The notes: generated from the sequence alone by a model not told the origin. Positions 7,346 through 16,033 are shown, counted from the first letter of the stretch. The stretch: DNA of 27,012 bases from Cellvibrionaceae bacterium (GCA_021151525.1 JAGKXD010000055.1:1-27012), one strand, 5' to 3'. Translations and numbers: made by a program.

Positions 7346-7754
7346 AAGCTTCGCAGTCTATTGAAGTGAGCCTTGGGTGTAAAGCAATAGGCTCGCCTTA
7401 TGCTTCACTAATCTAGGCTGCAGCACCTATTATCCCAAGTTCATTCACGTTGGCGCTTCTGCGATTGAATCGCACACCCAGTGCAATGTGACAAACCCGA
7501 CAAATGCTGCTTACATTTGTAACTACACCACCCGATTACAAGTGTTTACCCTTTTTAACCTGATGACTAGCCTCAATACTCGACCAGTAACAATCTACCC
7601 GCTAAACTCGACCTTATACATCTATGGGTGAATCCAAACCCTGCGGAGCTGCGTCTAAGCTAAGGCTTAGAGTAAATTTTGCGGCAGAGGCTGTACATTT
7701 TTTAGCTGATTTTTTACCCAAATACCTTGGAATCTTTTACCCTCAGGATTTTTT
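7346..7754. other. Divergent control region between the thi operon and tolC
   Basis: About 400 bases without a gene. It must hold the promoter of the minus-strand thiDC operon and that of the plus-strand tolC. The only clear structure is a perfect inverted repeat, TCTAAGC-TAAG-GCTTAGA (7654-7671), about 85 bases before tolC, which could be an operator. A GATAAT on the minus strand near 7430 is a possible -10 element for thiDC, but I see no convincing -35 box. Confidence 0.4.
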
Positions 7755-9140
7755 ATGAAAGAGTCGTTCTCTATGAAAAAGTCAAAGCTTTATGTAGCTA
7801 TTGGTTTGCTTGCACTTGCCCCTCTTGGAGCTAGCGCCAATAGCCTGTTAGATATTTACGAACTCGCGCTGAAAAACGATGCGCAAATTAAAGCTGACAA
7901 GGCTGGTTACGAAGCAGGCAAAGAATATAGCGACATAGCCCGCGCAGGTCTGCTGCCGCAGGTTAACGCCAGATACACCTACACCGATAGCAAATCTGAT
8001 TACACAGAAGTTCCTACCAGTGCCCGTATTGGTGAAACCAATACCAAAACTAAAAACTGGGGCGTCTCTTTAGATCAACCGCTGTTTAACATGTCTGCTT
8101 GGTACGACTACAAAAAAGGTCAAAAATTAAGCGAGCAAGCTGAGGCACAATTCGGCGCGAATCAACAAAGCCTTATTGTTCGTGTAGCCGGCGCTTACTT
8201 CAACGTATTGCGTTCTGTAGACAAGTTGGAAACCACAGTTGCAGAACAAAATGCCTTTGCTCACCAACTTGATCAAGTTAAGCAACGCTTTGATGTAGGT
8301 TTGGTTGCCATTACCGATGTACATGAAGCGCAAGCGGCTTACGACAGCGCCCTCGCAGCAACCTTGGAAGCGCGTGGCGGCCTGAGTATCAGCTATGAAG
8401 CCTTGGAAGTTTTAACTGGCAAGCCTGAAGATCAAATCGCGCCACTGTCTGACAAATTCCCAGTAGTAAACCCAACGCCAGCCGATCGCGCTGAATGGGT
8501 TAATTTTGCGCTGAAAAACAACTACAACTTGAAAGCGGCGAAATTCAGTGCTGAAGCAGCAGAAAGTAATGCCGACTCCGCGCGCGCTGATCATTTGCCA
8601 ACTGTGACAGCAAGCCTCGGCTACACAAAAGTCAATGCAGATGGTGATTTCGAAAACAACTCATTCGAAAACCAGAACAAAGGTTCATCGGTTAGCGTTG
8701 GCGTGAACATCCCTATTTTCAGCGGCTTGCGTACATCAAGCCTTGCGCGCCAAGCGGTATCTCAAGGCTTGCAAGCACAAGAGCAATACAACAGCACTCA
8801 ACGCAACACCATTCAAAGTGCTCGTTCATTGCACCTGTCAGTTGAAACTGATGTAGCGCGTATTGCCGCACGTAAACAAGCCACTATTTCGAACCAAAGC
8901 GCTTTGGAAGCAACCCAAGCTGGTTATGAAGTAGGAACACGCAACCTAGTTGAAGTATTACAAGCACAAAGCAAGTTGTACCAAGCGCGCCGCGATTATT
9001 CGAACGCTCTTTACGATTACGTAATTGACACCATTAAATTGCGCGAAGTTGCTGGTATGTTGACTCCAGCCGACGTACAAGAAGTGGATAAATGGTTGCA
9101 AGACGGAGCTCCTGTTAACCGCTCCAAATACGAAAAATAA
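7755..9140 (+). CDS. tolC: TolC family outer membrane efflux channel
   Basis: An exported outer membrane channel of 461 residues, the exit duct for type I secretion and for RND or MFS efflux pumps. An N-terminal signal peptide ends near ...LGASA, then the mature protein opens NSLLDIYELALKNDAQ, matching the TolC mature start. Two tandem outer-membrane-efflux repeats follow, each with a long helical hairpin: the first includes QVKQRFDVGLVAITDVHEAQ, the second TQAGYEVGTRNLVEVLQAQ. The ATG at 7755 has AGGA seven bases before it; a second Met seven codons later is less well placed. No pump or membrane-fusion gene is adjacent, as is usual for a general-purpose TolC. The position beside thiC, nudF and yqiB matches pseudomonad and enteric synteny. 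Confidence 0.95.
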   Translation: MKESFSMKKSKLYVAIGLLALAPLGASANSLLDIYELALKNDAQIKADKAGYEAGKEYSDIARAGLLPQVNARYTYTDSKSDYTEVPTSARIGETNTKTKNWGVSLDQPLFNMSAWYDYKKGQKLSEQAEAQFGANQQSLIVRVAGAYFNVLRSVDKLETTVAEQNAFAHQLDQVKQRFDVGLVAITDVHEAQAAYDSALAATLEARGGLSISYEALEVLTGKPEDQIAPLSDKFPVVNPTPADRAEWVNFALKNNYNLKAAKFSAEAAESNADSARADHLPTVTASLGYTKVNADGDFENNSFENQNKGSSVSVGVNIPIFSGLRTSSLARQAVSQGLQAQEQYNSTQRNTIQSARSLHLSVETDVARIAARKQATISNQSALEATQAGYEVGTRNLVEVLQAQSKLYQARRDYSNALYDYVIDTIKLREVAGMLTPADVQEVDKWLQDGAPVNRSKYEK

Positions 9141-9153
9141 TTTTCGTAACCAA

Positions 9154-9190
9154 ATAAAAAAGGCCATGTTTTTAACATGGCCTTTTTTAT
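9154..9190. terminator. Bidirectional terminator between tolC and waaA
   Basis: A nearly perfect palindrome: six A, GGCCATGTT, loop TTT, AACATGGCC, six T. It has a T-run in both directions and lies between the converging ends of tolC (+) and waaA (-), so it can end both transcripts. Confidence 0.95.
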
Positions 9191-9217
9191 TTCAACTTTT
9201 ATTTCGACACACAAAAT

Positions 9218-10486
9218 CTATAAAATCTGCTCAATCGCTTTTAAGGTTTTCGCTAAAGCACCACGATTTTCGTTGGCAACTTGTAAGGCTGCATTCCCTC
9301 TCTTTTCCCGCTCAAGCTTATCATGCACCAAGCTCTCAACTGCTCGAGCCAATTCATCTGCTGACGCTACTGTTTGCAACGCACTCGCTGCAGTCAACAA
9401 GCTCGCCACTTCAGCAAAATTAAATACATACGGCCCCGTCAAAAGCGGCAAAGCCCAGGCCGCTGGCTCTATAAAATTATGGCCTCCATTGGGGACGAGG
9501 CTTCCACCAACAAAGGCTATATCACTAGCACCAAACATGAGAAGCAACTCGCCCATAGTGTCGCCAAGAATAATGTGAGTATCGGGAGCTACGATTTTCT
9601 CACTACGCCTAACCAAAACATTGCCACGGCTTACGCACAAACTGGCGACGCTATTAAATCGTTCAGGGTGACGCGGCACTAAAACTAAACGCAGATTTTC
9701 TAATGCAGGATTTTTCTTCAACAAAGCGAAAGCATCAAGAATGATTTCATCTTCACCTTGATGCGTGCTAGCGGCGATCCAAAGCAAATGCTTGCCATCT
9801 TGCGACCATTCTTGTTTCAACTCCTGCGCACGATTACGCAACTCATCATTAATCGTTAAATCAAATTTAATATTGCCGGTAACCTCTGTGTTCTTTTCAG
9901 GCAAGCCGATGCGATTAAAACGACCCGCATCAGTTTTATTCTGTACCAATGCCTTAGTTAGGAGTTGCAACATAGGTAGCGTCAAGCCAGAAAATTTTTC
10001 ATAACCACGCGCTGATTTTTCGGACATTCGCCCATTCACCAGAAGTGTTGGAATATTTTGCTTGGCGCACGCTGCCAAAGTATTTGGCCACAACTCAGTT
10101 TCCATAATCAGTAGCACGGCAGGATTAATGCGGCGAATAAAACGCGCTAATACATCTGGCAAATCATAAGGAGCATAAACGTGAAATACACTTTCACCCA
10201 AGCTGGCACGCACTCGCTCCGAGCCCGTTGGCGTTGTTGTTGTCACAACTAATTGCAAATCTCCCCGCGCTTGCAATTGGCGAATTAAGGGCAAGGCCGC
10301 AATAAATTCACCAACAGATACAGTGTGCAACCAAACCACTTTTCTCTCTGTTGCTAAGGGGGTAAAAAAAGCAAAGCGTTCGCTCCAGCGTTTTGCATAA
10401 GCTGGAGCCGCAATTGCACGCCATAAGAGCCGTAACAAAATAACGGGCACCGCACAATAAAATACTAGGGTGTAAATAAAACGCAT
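9218..10486 (-). CDS. waaA: 3-deoxy-D-manno-octulosonic acid transferase (Kdo transferase)
   Basis: The GT30 glycosyltransferase that adds Kdo residues to lipid IVA in lipopolysaccharide inner-core synthesis, at the inner membrane. The 422-residue protein has an N-terminal membrane anchor (residues about 3-25), the motif WLHTVSVGE with the likely catalytic Glu60, and LLIMETELWPN for acceptor-side chemistry. The C-terminal GT-B half holds WIAASTHQGEDE, LVLVPRHPERF, ILGDTMGELL and the CMP-Kdo-site GGSLVPNGGHNFIEPAA. The ATG at 10486 is preceded by AAGGT. It lies 28 bases downstream of the CE2 esterase gene and may be the last gene of a minus-strand run from dgt. Convergence with tolC also fits Pseudomonas relatives. 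Confidence 0.96.
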   Translation of the reverse strand: MRFIYTLVFYCAVPVILLRLLWRAIAAPAYAKRWSERFAFFTPLATERKVVWLHTVSVGEFIAALPLIRQLQARGDLQLVVTTTTPTGSERVRASLGESVFHVYAPYDLPDVLARFIRRINPAVLLIMETELWPNTLAACAKQNIPTLLVNGRMSEKSARGYEKFSGLTLPMLQLLTKALVQNKTDAGRFNRIGLPEKNTEVTGNIKFDLTINDELRNRAQELKQEWSQDGKHLLWIAASTHQGEDEIILDAFALLKKNPALENLRLVLVPRHPERFNSVASLCVSRGNVLVRRSEKIVAPDTHIILGDTMGELLLMFGASDIAFVGGSLVPNGGHNFIEPAAWALPLLTGPYVFNFAEVASLLTAASALQTVASADELARAVESLVHDKLEREKRGNAALQVANENRGALAKTLKAIEQIL

Positions 10487-10514
10487 TGCTATACCTTGTT
10501 AAAGCCGTTCAAAG

Positions 10515-11609
10515 TTACCACTTCATTTTTTGTTTAATAAACGCCGTTAACTTAGCCGCGTTTACTTGGTGTTGTTTAACGCGCGGGTGCGCACCATAAC
10601 CCGTGAACTCAAAGAAAATAGTGTCCATTTTTTCTTTTGGATTTTCCTGCTTCATTCGTTCAACTGCAGTGGTGATATAGCCGGGCCACTTGGAACCTTC
10701 TTTGGTCGCATCCATACTACCCAAAGCACAAACAATATAAGCTTTTGGATATTTACCACGAATTGTTTTTACAAAATCAACATAGGCTTGAATGCGCTGC
10801 TCATCCGTAGGGTTAGGATTCAAACGATGTTCGCGATCCGTTAACCAACTGTCGTTTTGAAATAAATTAATAACAACAACGTCTGGTGTCCAGGATGAAA
10901 AATCCCAAACACTATCATTATTTCCTACTGCATTTAGCTGATCGTAAAATTGCGGCATGATGAACGGAAACCAACTGATCATAATGCCAATGCCACTTTG
11001 TGACGTTACGTGCAACTCAGCATTGAGGTTGCGCGCCGTAATTGCATCGTAGGCCATGAAATTATTTTTATCTTTTAATAAATGGTCTGGCCCATCATCA
11101 GGTGATTCATTACCCATACCGCTGGTAATTGAGTCACCAAAAAACTCTATTTTTCGCTTCAACCGTACAGGAGGTGCTAGCATTTTTCCACCATCGGTAA
11201 GTTCAATCGCTTTTACTCTAGTTGCGCCCTCTTCGCCTTCTGTACGTTTAGTCATGAGAAAGCTGTGTTTACCTGCTGCTAGCTTATCGGTAACCACATA
11301 AGTTTTTTCACCTTGCGTAGCTTCAATAATAACTGGATGTTGTAAATCACCATCCAAAAATACGTTGAAAAAATTCTTACCTAATTGGTCATCAAGAGTA
11401 ACCGCCAAAAATGTACCGGTGAAATTTCCGGCAATACTAGTTCCGGGCCACGATATTTGCGGAGCATCCGGTGAACTTAAGTCGATACGCCCGGTATATT
11501 GCAAATGTTTATCGCCACCGGATATTTTTGTATTGGCGTAAGCTGGCACAACAAAAGTTGATGCACAGATTAGCAACAAACAACGTTTCCATAAATTAAC
11601 AGAAGTCAT
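10515..11609 (-). CDS. Secreted carbohydrate esterase family 2 (SGNH) deacetylase
   Basis: A predicted secreted esterase of 364 residues. A signal peptide ends near ...VVPAYA. Residues about 30-145 form a beta-rich domain, as in the CE2 jelly-roll. From about 150 follows an SGNH hydrolase: F-F-G-D-S160-I-T-S-G with the nucleophile Ser, VVINLFQNDSW with the block III Asn, and GYGAH341PRVKQHQ with the catalytic His. CE2 enzymes remove acetyl groups from xylan, glucomannan or sugars, and the best known come from Cellvibrio and Clostridium. The substrate here is inferred from the family only. The ATG at 11609 has a weak GGAAA before it. It lies between a VanZ-like gene (46 bases upstream) and waaA. 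No other glycan-degrading gene is in the window. Confidence 0.85.
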   Translation of the reverse strand: MTSVNLWKRCLLLICASTFVVPAYANTKISGGDKHLQYTGRIDLSSPDAPQISWPGTSIAGNFTGTFLAVTLDDQLGKNFFNVFLDGDLQHPVIIEATQGEKTYVVTDKLAAGKHSFLMTKRTEGEEGATRVKAIELTDGGKMLAPPVRLKRKIEFFGDSITSGMGNESPDDGPDHLLKDKNNFMAYDAITARNLNAELHVTSQSGIGIMISWFPFIMPQFYDQLNAVGNNDSVWDFSSWTPDVVVINLFQNDSWLTDREHRLNPNPTDEQRIQAYVDFVKTIRGKYPKAYIVCALGSMDATKEGSKWPGYITTAVERMKQENPKEKMDTIFFEFTGYGAHPRVKQHQVNAAKLTAFIKQKMKW

Positions 11610-11655
11610 AGCGTAGTTTTCCGTAGTGTCAGGTTTATTAGATTTTTTGTATCGT

Positions 11656-12570
11656 TTATTCTAGGCGAAGATTATCTACATAAATAATGCGGCTTTCCGC
11701 TAGCTTCCCAGCAAAAATTTCTACCCAAGTAATATGCGATAAATCCATTAGCCGCCCTGCAGGAGCATGTTCAATTTCGTTCAATGAAAAGCTGAGATAA
11801 TTCCAGCCCGGGTTAAGCAAAAAGCTAGCATTAAATCTATCTGTCATAGCCCACTGTGACAATCCGTGTTGCGCATCATTGACACGCACCGTCATATAAA
11901 AAGCATTAGCGTCTGGATTATAAATATCAAAACTAAATTGCTTAAAGCCTCGCCAGTCACGCTGTAAACGGCTAAATTTTATGCCCGGATAATATTTCGG
12001 CGGTAGTACAACCTTCAAGGAATATTCACCTTGAGTGCGATATTGCGTTGAACGCTCATCCTCGGCTTTTCCCCAATGGGATTCTATAGATGACTCGAAA
12101 CCGACCAAGAGCGGAAATTCATGGCGCGCACGTAGCTCATACCATGACTCATAGAAAACAGCCGTAAGATTGGGAATTAGAAAAAGCGTGGCGCAAATAC
12201 GCCCAAGCCAAACCCATTTGTTGCTGCGCTGCAGCCAAAATATTCCCAACCAAGTTCCAGTTAAATCGCGAAACAAATCTTCCCAATTTCCATCGCGACC
12301 AATATGGGCTTGAATAATTTCAATAAGCCCGCCGACAACAAAAACAATTGCGGTAATAAATAGAGCAAAGCGCCAATTATTAATATCAAACTTTCTACTG
12401 GCGAGTACAACTAAAGAAATAAAGAAAACCAGATGGCCGCAATCCCAGATTGCTCCCAGCAAACTACTAGATGACTCTATGGAACCACCCAAAAAGAAAA
12501 ATGGAAATGCACCAACCAGTATACATAAGGGCAACAATCTAACTATTTTGTTTACTGCAAATTTAACCAT
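11656..12570 (-). CDS. VanZ-like membrane protein with C-terminal carbohydrate-binding-like domain
   Basis: A protein of 304 residues in two parts. Residues about 5-145 hold four or five membrane segments of the VanZ-like fold, including IWDCGHLVFFISLV and the loop GLIEIIQAHIGRDGNWED-L-F-R-D-L-T-G-T, typical of VanZ proteins; most have no known activity. From about 160 follows a soluble beta-sandwich: YSLKVVLPPKYYPGIKF, RDWRGFKQFSFDIYNP, NPGWNYLSFSLNEIE and a final YVDNLRLE. This resembles galactose-binding-like folds of the CIA30/CBM type. I start at the ATG at 12570, because dgt stops at 12572 and leaves one base, a typical translational-coupling arrangement. A longer frame from 12612 would overlap dgt by 41 bases. 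The domain calls are by pattern; the function is unknown, possibly envelope glycan sensing or anchoring. Confidence 0.72.
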   Translation of the reverse strand: MVKFAVNKIVRLLPLCILVGAFPFFFLGGSIESSSSLLGAIWDCGHLVFFISLVVLASRKFDINNWRFALFITAIVFVVGGLIEIIQAHIGRDGNWEDLFRDLTGTWLGIFWLQRSNKWVWLGRICATLFLIPNLTAVFYESWYELRARHEFPLLVGFESSIESHWGKAEDERSTQYRTQGEYSLKVVLPPKYYPGIKFSRLQRDWRGFKQFSFDIYNPDANAFYMTVRVNDAQHGLSQWAMTDRFNASFLLNPGWNYLSFSLNEIEHAPAGRLMDLSHITWVEIFAGKLAESRIIYVDNLRLE

Positions 12571-12571
12571 A

Positions 12572-13939
12572 TTAATATCGCGAATCGCCCATGCCATTAA
12601 ACTGCTTGGCAAGATTTGTTGCGTAGTTATCGGTCATGCCGCTAATAAAATCAATAATCGCCATTAGCGCAAGATACTTGTAATTTTTATCCCGCGCACT
12701 CACATTGGGATGAAAATTGTTATCGCCAATCAGTGCCATCACTCGGTTATCTTTATAGGTCATTTGCGTTGGGTCACCTAGAGAGGCGTAAACCGCACCG
12801 CAAATTGTACTTAGTAAAGTTCCAATTACCGCATAAGCACCGATTTCTAATTCAACACGGCGAGGATGATTAAAAATTTTTCGCTTGGCCAAATCTTTTG
12901 CTGCCTGTACCGCTGTCATGACCTTTGGATCGCACAATGAAATCAAATCACCTTCTACGCTGCCTTGCAAAAAAGCATCTTGATGCTTAATAAAAGCATC
13001 AGCACCCGCATTGATAAATGCATCAATGACCTTTCCACGCACCAAGGCTGGTTTACGGCCATCGTTCACCTTTTTTAACGTACGTTCTAAATCGGATAGT
13101 TGCGGTGAATCAGCAATGACGGGGCGCAACAATTCGTAAATTTCATTCCAATTTAAAATGCCCATTTCCAGGCCATCTTCCAAGTCAATAATGCCGTAAC
13201 AAAAATCGTCCGCTGCTTCCATCAAATAAACTAACGGATGACGGCAATACCAATTTTTTCCCTTCTCAATCAAACCTGTTTTTGCAGCAATCTCGTGGAA
13301 ATAACTCAACTCCGATTGAAACACGCCGTATTTATTATTTTTTGGGCGACGGTTCAAAACAGTTGCAGTAGAACACCACGGATATTTCATTGACGAGGCA
13401 AGAGTCGCATAAGTTAGGCGCATACCTTCGTGGTACTGATGATATTCCGATGTTGTTAGAACGCGCAGCCCTTGCGCATTGCCTTCAAAGACACGTATAT
13501 CATCACTCTCTTCTGGAGATAAATCTGTTAAAAATTCTGCACCATCTTTTTGAAACCAACTACGAATAGCATCTTCACCCGTGTGACCGAACGGCGGGTT
13601 ACCAATATCGTGTGCGAGGCAAGTGGCTTGCACTATATCGCCAATATCAGAGGGCCAAATATGATCGGGTAAATCGCCAGCATCTTTTAAGGCTTGTCCA
13701 ACTCGAATACCCAGCGTGCGCCCAACACAGGCAACTTCCAAACTGTGAGTCATACGGTTGTGTATATGATCATTGGTCGCAAGCGGATGCACCTGCGTTT
13801 TACGAGCAAGCCGACGAAATGCACCCGAAAAAATAATTTTGTCGTGATCAGAGTGAAAGGGGGAGCGCCCCTCCTCGTGCTTAGCGACTCTCTTGCCTAA
13901 ACGTTCAGCGCAGAGAAGTTGATTCCAATTCATTGTCAT
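12572..13939 (-). CDS. dgt: Deoxyguanosinetriphosphate triphosphohydrolase (dGTPase-like)
   Basis: An HD-domain enzyme of 455 residues that cuts dGTP (often other dNTPs too) to the nucleoside and triphosphate. The N-terminal DKIIFSGAFRRLARKTQV segment is the dGTPase signature. The metal ligands are visible: H65 in NRMTHSLEVA, H110-D111 in CLAHDIGNPPFGHTGE, and D244/D245 in EAADDFCYGIIDLED. The C-terminal part has the regulatory-type sequence AVIGTLLSTICGAVY. The length and motifs fit the Pseudomonas/type 2 'dGTPase' group rather than the longer E. coli form. The ATG at 13939 (MTMNWNQLL) gives a standard start, with only a weak upstream AGG. The stop codon is one base from the VanZ-like start, so the two are probably coupled. 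Confidence 0.93.
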   Translation of the reverse strand: MTMNWNQLLCAERLGKRVAKHEEGRSPFHSDHDKIIFSGAFRRLARKTQVHPLATNDHIHNRMTHSLEVACVGRTLGIRVGQALKDAGDLPDHIWPSDIGDIVQATCLAHDIGNPPFGHTGEDAIRSWFQKDGAEFLTDLSPEESDDIRVFEGNAQGLRVLTTSEYHQYHEGMRLTYATLASSMKYPWCSTATVLNRRPKNNKYGVFQSELSYFHEIAAKTGLIEKGKNWYCRHPLVYLMEAADDFCYGIIDLEDGLEMGILNWNEIYELLRPVIADSPQLSDLERTLKKVNDGRKPALVRGKVIDAFINAGADAFIKHQDAFLQGSVEGDLISLCDPKVMTAVQAAKDLAKRKIFNHPRRVELEIGAYAVIGTLLSTICGAVYASLGDPTQMTYKDNRVMALIGDNNFHPNVSARDKNYKYLALMAIIDFISGMTDNYATNLAKQFNGMGDSRY

Positions 13940-14158
13940 AAATATCTACAGCCTTGCTCGCAGTTCAATTTTTAAAAACCTGAAATTTGACGCACCAGTT
14001 TAGATCTCTTTCAAAAACTACTCGCACAAAATGAGCGCATCAAACAATTTATGATCTTGTTTTTTTTAAAAACCAAGATGTTTTACTCTTCTCTTAACTC
14101 ATTGTTTTACTTTGGTTTTACGCATTGTATCACGCATATCTACGGCACTAAATTTTTC

Positions 14159-14175
14159 TTGGCATAGTTACTGCT
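14159..14175 (+). promoter_or_regulatory. Candidate sigma-54 promoter of the urea degradation genes
   Basis: TTGGCATAGTTACTGCT matches the sigma-54 pattern TGGCAC-N5-TTGCT, with the obligatory GG (14161-14162) and GC (14173-14174) exactly ten bases apart. The predicted start would be near 14186, about 63 bases before the allophanate hydrolase ATG. RpoN/NtrC control is common for urea-nitrogen genes. The core match is good but not perfect (CAT for CAC, CTGC for TTGC). Confidence 0.6.
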
Positions 14176-14191
14176 AAATCTAAAAAAAGCA

Positions 14192-14207
14192 ATCTTGTAT
14201 TCAAGAT
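14192..14207. promoter_or_regulatory. Inverted repeat, candidate GntR operator
   Basis: ATCTTGTATTCAAGAT is a 16-base palindrome with 6-base arms, one base away from the fully symmetric form. It has the TTGTAT/ACAA look of many FadR-branch GntR operators. It lies just after the predicted sigma-54 start, where a bound repressor would block transcription. The downstream GntR/FCD gene is the natural candidate. Confidence 0.5.
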
Positions 14208-14248
14208 GGTATTTAAGATTTAACGCAGTAATTTTGACAGGAACAATA

Positions 14249-16033
14249 ATGACAAGCACTCTTGGTTGGACAATTTCCGAATGGCTTAGCGCCTATCGTA
14301 GCCAAGCGATTAATGTTCGCGCTGCTCTGCATAGCCTTCGCGCACAATTGAACGCTAATGATCCAGCTTGGATTTATATTCTCTCTGTCGATGAACTGGA
14401 TGAACAACTCAATACCCTGGGTTCAAGCGATCTTCCGCTCTATGGCGTTCCCTTCGCCGTAAAAGACAACATCGACGTGGCAGGCATTCCCACTACTGCT
14501 GCCTGCCCTGCATTTACCTATATTCCGAGTAAAGATGCCACCACTATCGCGCGACTGAAAGCCGCGGGCGCTATTGTGATGGGCAAAACCAACCTCGATC
14601 AATTTGCTACTGGTCTTGTGGGCACTCGGTCGCCGTATGGCGCCGTGCCCAACTCTTTTAAGGCCGATTATGTATCCGGTGGCTCAAGTTCAGGCTCAGG
14701 CAGCGCCGTTGCTCGCGGGCTCGTCCCCTTTAGTTTAGGCACAGATACAGCTGGTTCAGGGCGCGTGCCAGCGGGATTTAACAATATCGTTGGACTCAAA
14801 CCAACCAAAGGTAGATTCAGTACCACCGGCGTGGTTCCAGCCTGCCGCAGCTTGGATTGCGTTTCAATTTTTTCACTCACTGTTGCCGATGCAGAAATCG
14901 TTGCCGGCATTATTGAAGCTTTTGATGCAACCGACGGTTTTTCGCGTAAGGCAGCCAGAACCCCCACTTATTTTTCGCCTAAACCACGTTTTGGTGTTCC
15001 CTTAAATCCGGAGTGGTTTGGTGATGAGAGCGCCAAGCTCGCGTGGGAAAAAGCGATCGCACAAGTACAAGCTTTTGGAGCGGAAGTAGTCCAGCTTGAT
15101 TTCACACCCATGTTTTCGCTTGCGCAGCTGCTTTATGGCGGCGCATGGGTCGCAGAGCGTCACGCGGCTGTCTCTGAATTTATGGCGGAGCAGGCCGATG
15201 CCATGAATACCGTTGTCCGTAGCATCATCGAAAAAGCGACAAACTTTTCTGCAACTGATGCCTACCGAAGTGAATATCGCCGTGCAGATCTAGCTCGCGA
15301 AATTCAAACATTAATGGCTGACGTGGATGCACTTTTAGTTCCCACGAGCCCGCGTCACCCAACAATAGCAGACGTTGATGCAGACCCAATTGCCGTCAAC
15401 AGCCAGCTCGGCACCTACACGAACTTTGTGAATTTGGCCGACTGCTCTGCACTCGCATTACCTGCTGTGATGCGCGCCGATGGCTTGCCATTTGGCATCA
15501 CTTTAATTGCTCCTGCTTGGCAAGACGCCGCACTTGCCGCCTTTGGCAAGCAATGGCAAAACTTTATTCAATTGCCACTCGGCAACACCCAAAAACCAAC
15601 TCCAGAATTTATTCCAAATACTGCTGCTCCGGCTGATTATGTTCGCCTTGCCGTTGTGGGCGCGCACTTGACTGGAATGCCACTGAATATTCAATTGCAA
15701 GAACGCAAAGCTATTTTTGTGGAAAGCACATTTACATCAAATGCCTATCGCTTATTTGCTCTACCAAATACGACTCCACCAAAGCCCGGTTTAATTCGCG
15801 GCAAAACTGGTGAATCAGGAGCAGAAATTATTGTGGAACTTTGGGATGTGCCTCTGGATACATTCGGCAGCTTTGTCGCACTCATCCCAGCGCCACTCGG
15901 GATAGGCACGCTGACATTAAAAGATGGGCGCGAAGTTAAAGGTTTTATTTGTGAAGGCGCCGCCGTTGAAGGCGCGGCTGATATTACGCACATGGGCGGA
16001 TGGCGCGCCTATATCAAATCACTACAGAAATAA
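14249..16033 (+). CDS. atzF: Allophanate hydrolase (amidase-signature family)
   Basis: It hydrolyses allophanate, the product of urea carboxylase, to ammonia and CO2 in the cytoplasm. The 594-residue protein has an N-terminal amidase-signature domain with the full Ser-cisSer-Lys triad: K72 in FAVKDNIDVAG, S146 in GGSSSGSGSA and S170 in GTDTAGSGRVPAG. The 74 and 24 residue spacings are those of the family. The C-terminal domain (about 465-590; VGAHLTGMPLN, then LWDVPLDTFGSF and GGWRAYI) is the allophanate-hydrolase-specific part, absent from ordinary amidases and linked to the decarboxylation step. I start at the ATG at 14249, behind ACAGGA; the TTG at 14195 overlaps the operator-like repeat and has no such site. 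It lies 49 bases before the urea carboxylase gene, so the two are one unit. In yeasts both halves are fused as urea amidolyase; here they are separate. Confidence 0.94.
   Translation: MTSTLGWTISEWLSAYRSQAINVRAALHSLRAQLNANDPAWIYILSVDELDEQLNTLGSSDLPLYGVPFAVKDNIDVAGIPTTAACPAFTYIPSKDATTIARLKAAGAIVMGKTNLDQFATGLVGTRSPYGAVPNSFKADYVSGGSSSGSGSAVARGLVPFSLGTDTAGSGRVPAGFNNIVGLKPTKGRFSTTGVVPACRSLDCVSIFSLTVADAEIVAGIIEAFDATDGFSRKAARTPTYFSPKPRFGVPLNPEWFGDESAKLAWEKAIAQVQAFGAEVVQLDFTPMFSLAQLLYGGAWVAERHAAVSEFMAEQADAMNTVVRSIIEKATNFSATDAYRSEYRRADLAREIQTLMADVDALLVPTSPRHPTIADVDADPIAVNSQLGTYTNFVNLADCSALALPAVMRADGLPFGITLIAPAWQDAALAAFGKQWQNFIQLPLGNTQKPTPEFIPNTAAPADYVRLAVVGAHLTGMPLNIQLQERKAIFVESTFTSNAYRLFALPNTTPPKPGLIRGKTGESGAEIIVELWDVPLDTFGSFVALIPAPLGIGTLTLKDGREVKGFICEGAAVEGAADITHMGGWRAYIKSLQK

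Larger units (their letters stand above)
13940..14248. other. Divergent control region between dgt and the urea operon
   Basis: About 310 bases without a gene, AT-rich. Besides the sigma-54-type promoter and the inverted repeat listed separately, it has a second pair of the same half-sites, ATCTTG (14054-14059) and CAAGAT (14074-14079), with 14 bases between. There is also a GCACCA half-site (13992-13997) like one arm of an NtrC site, without the matching TGGTGC arm. The dgt promoter should also lie here but is not distinct. Confidence 0.4.

Noticed and set aside
13940..14248. Guanidine-I (ykkC) riboswitch upstream of the carboxylase operon
   Set aside because: I looked for the conserved ACGR and GGG-containing blocks of the motif on the plus strand and did not find them. 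The leader is AT-rich, with only short inverted repeats.
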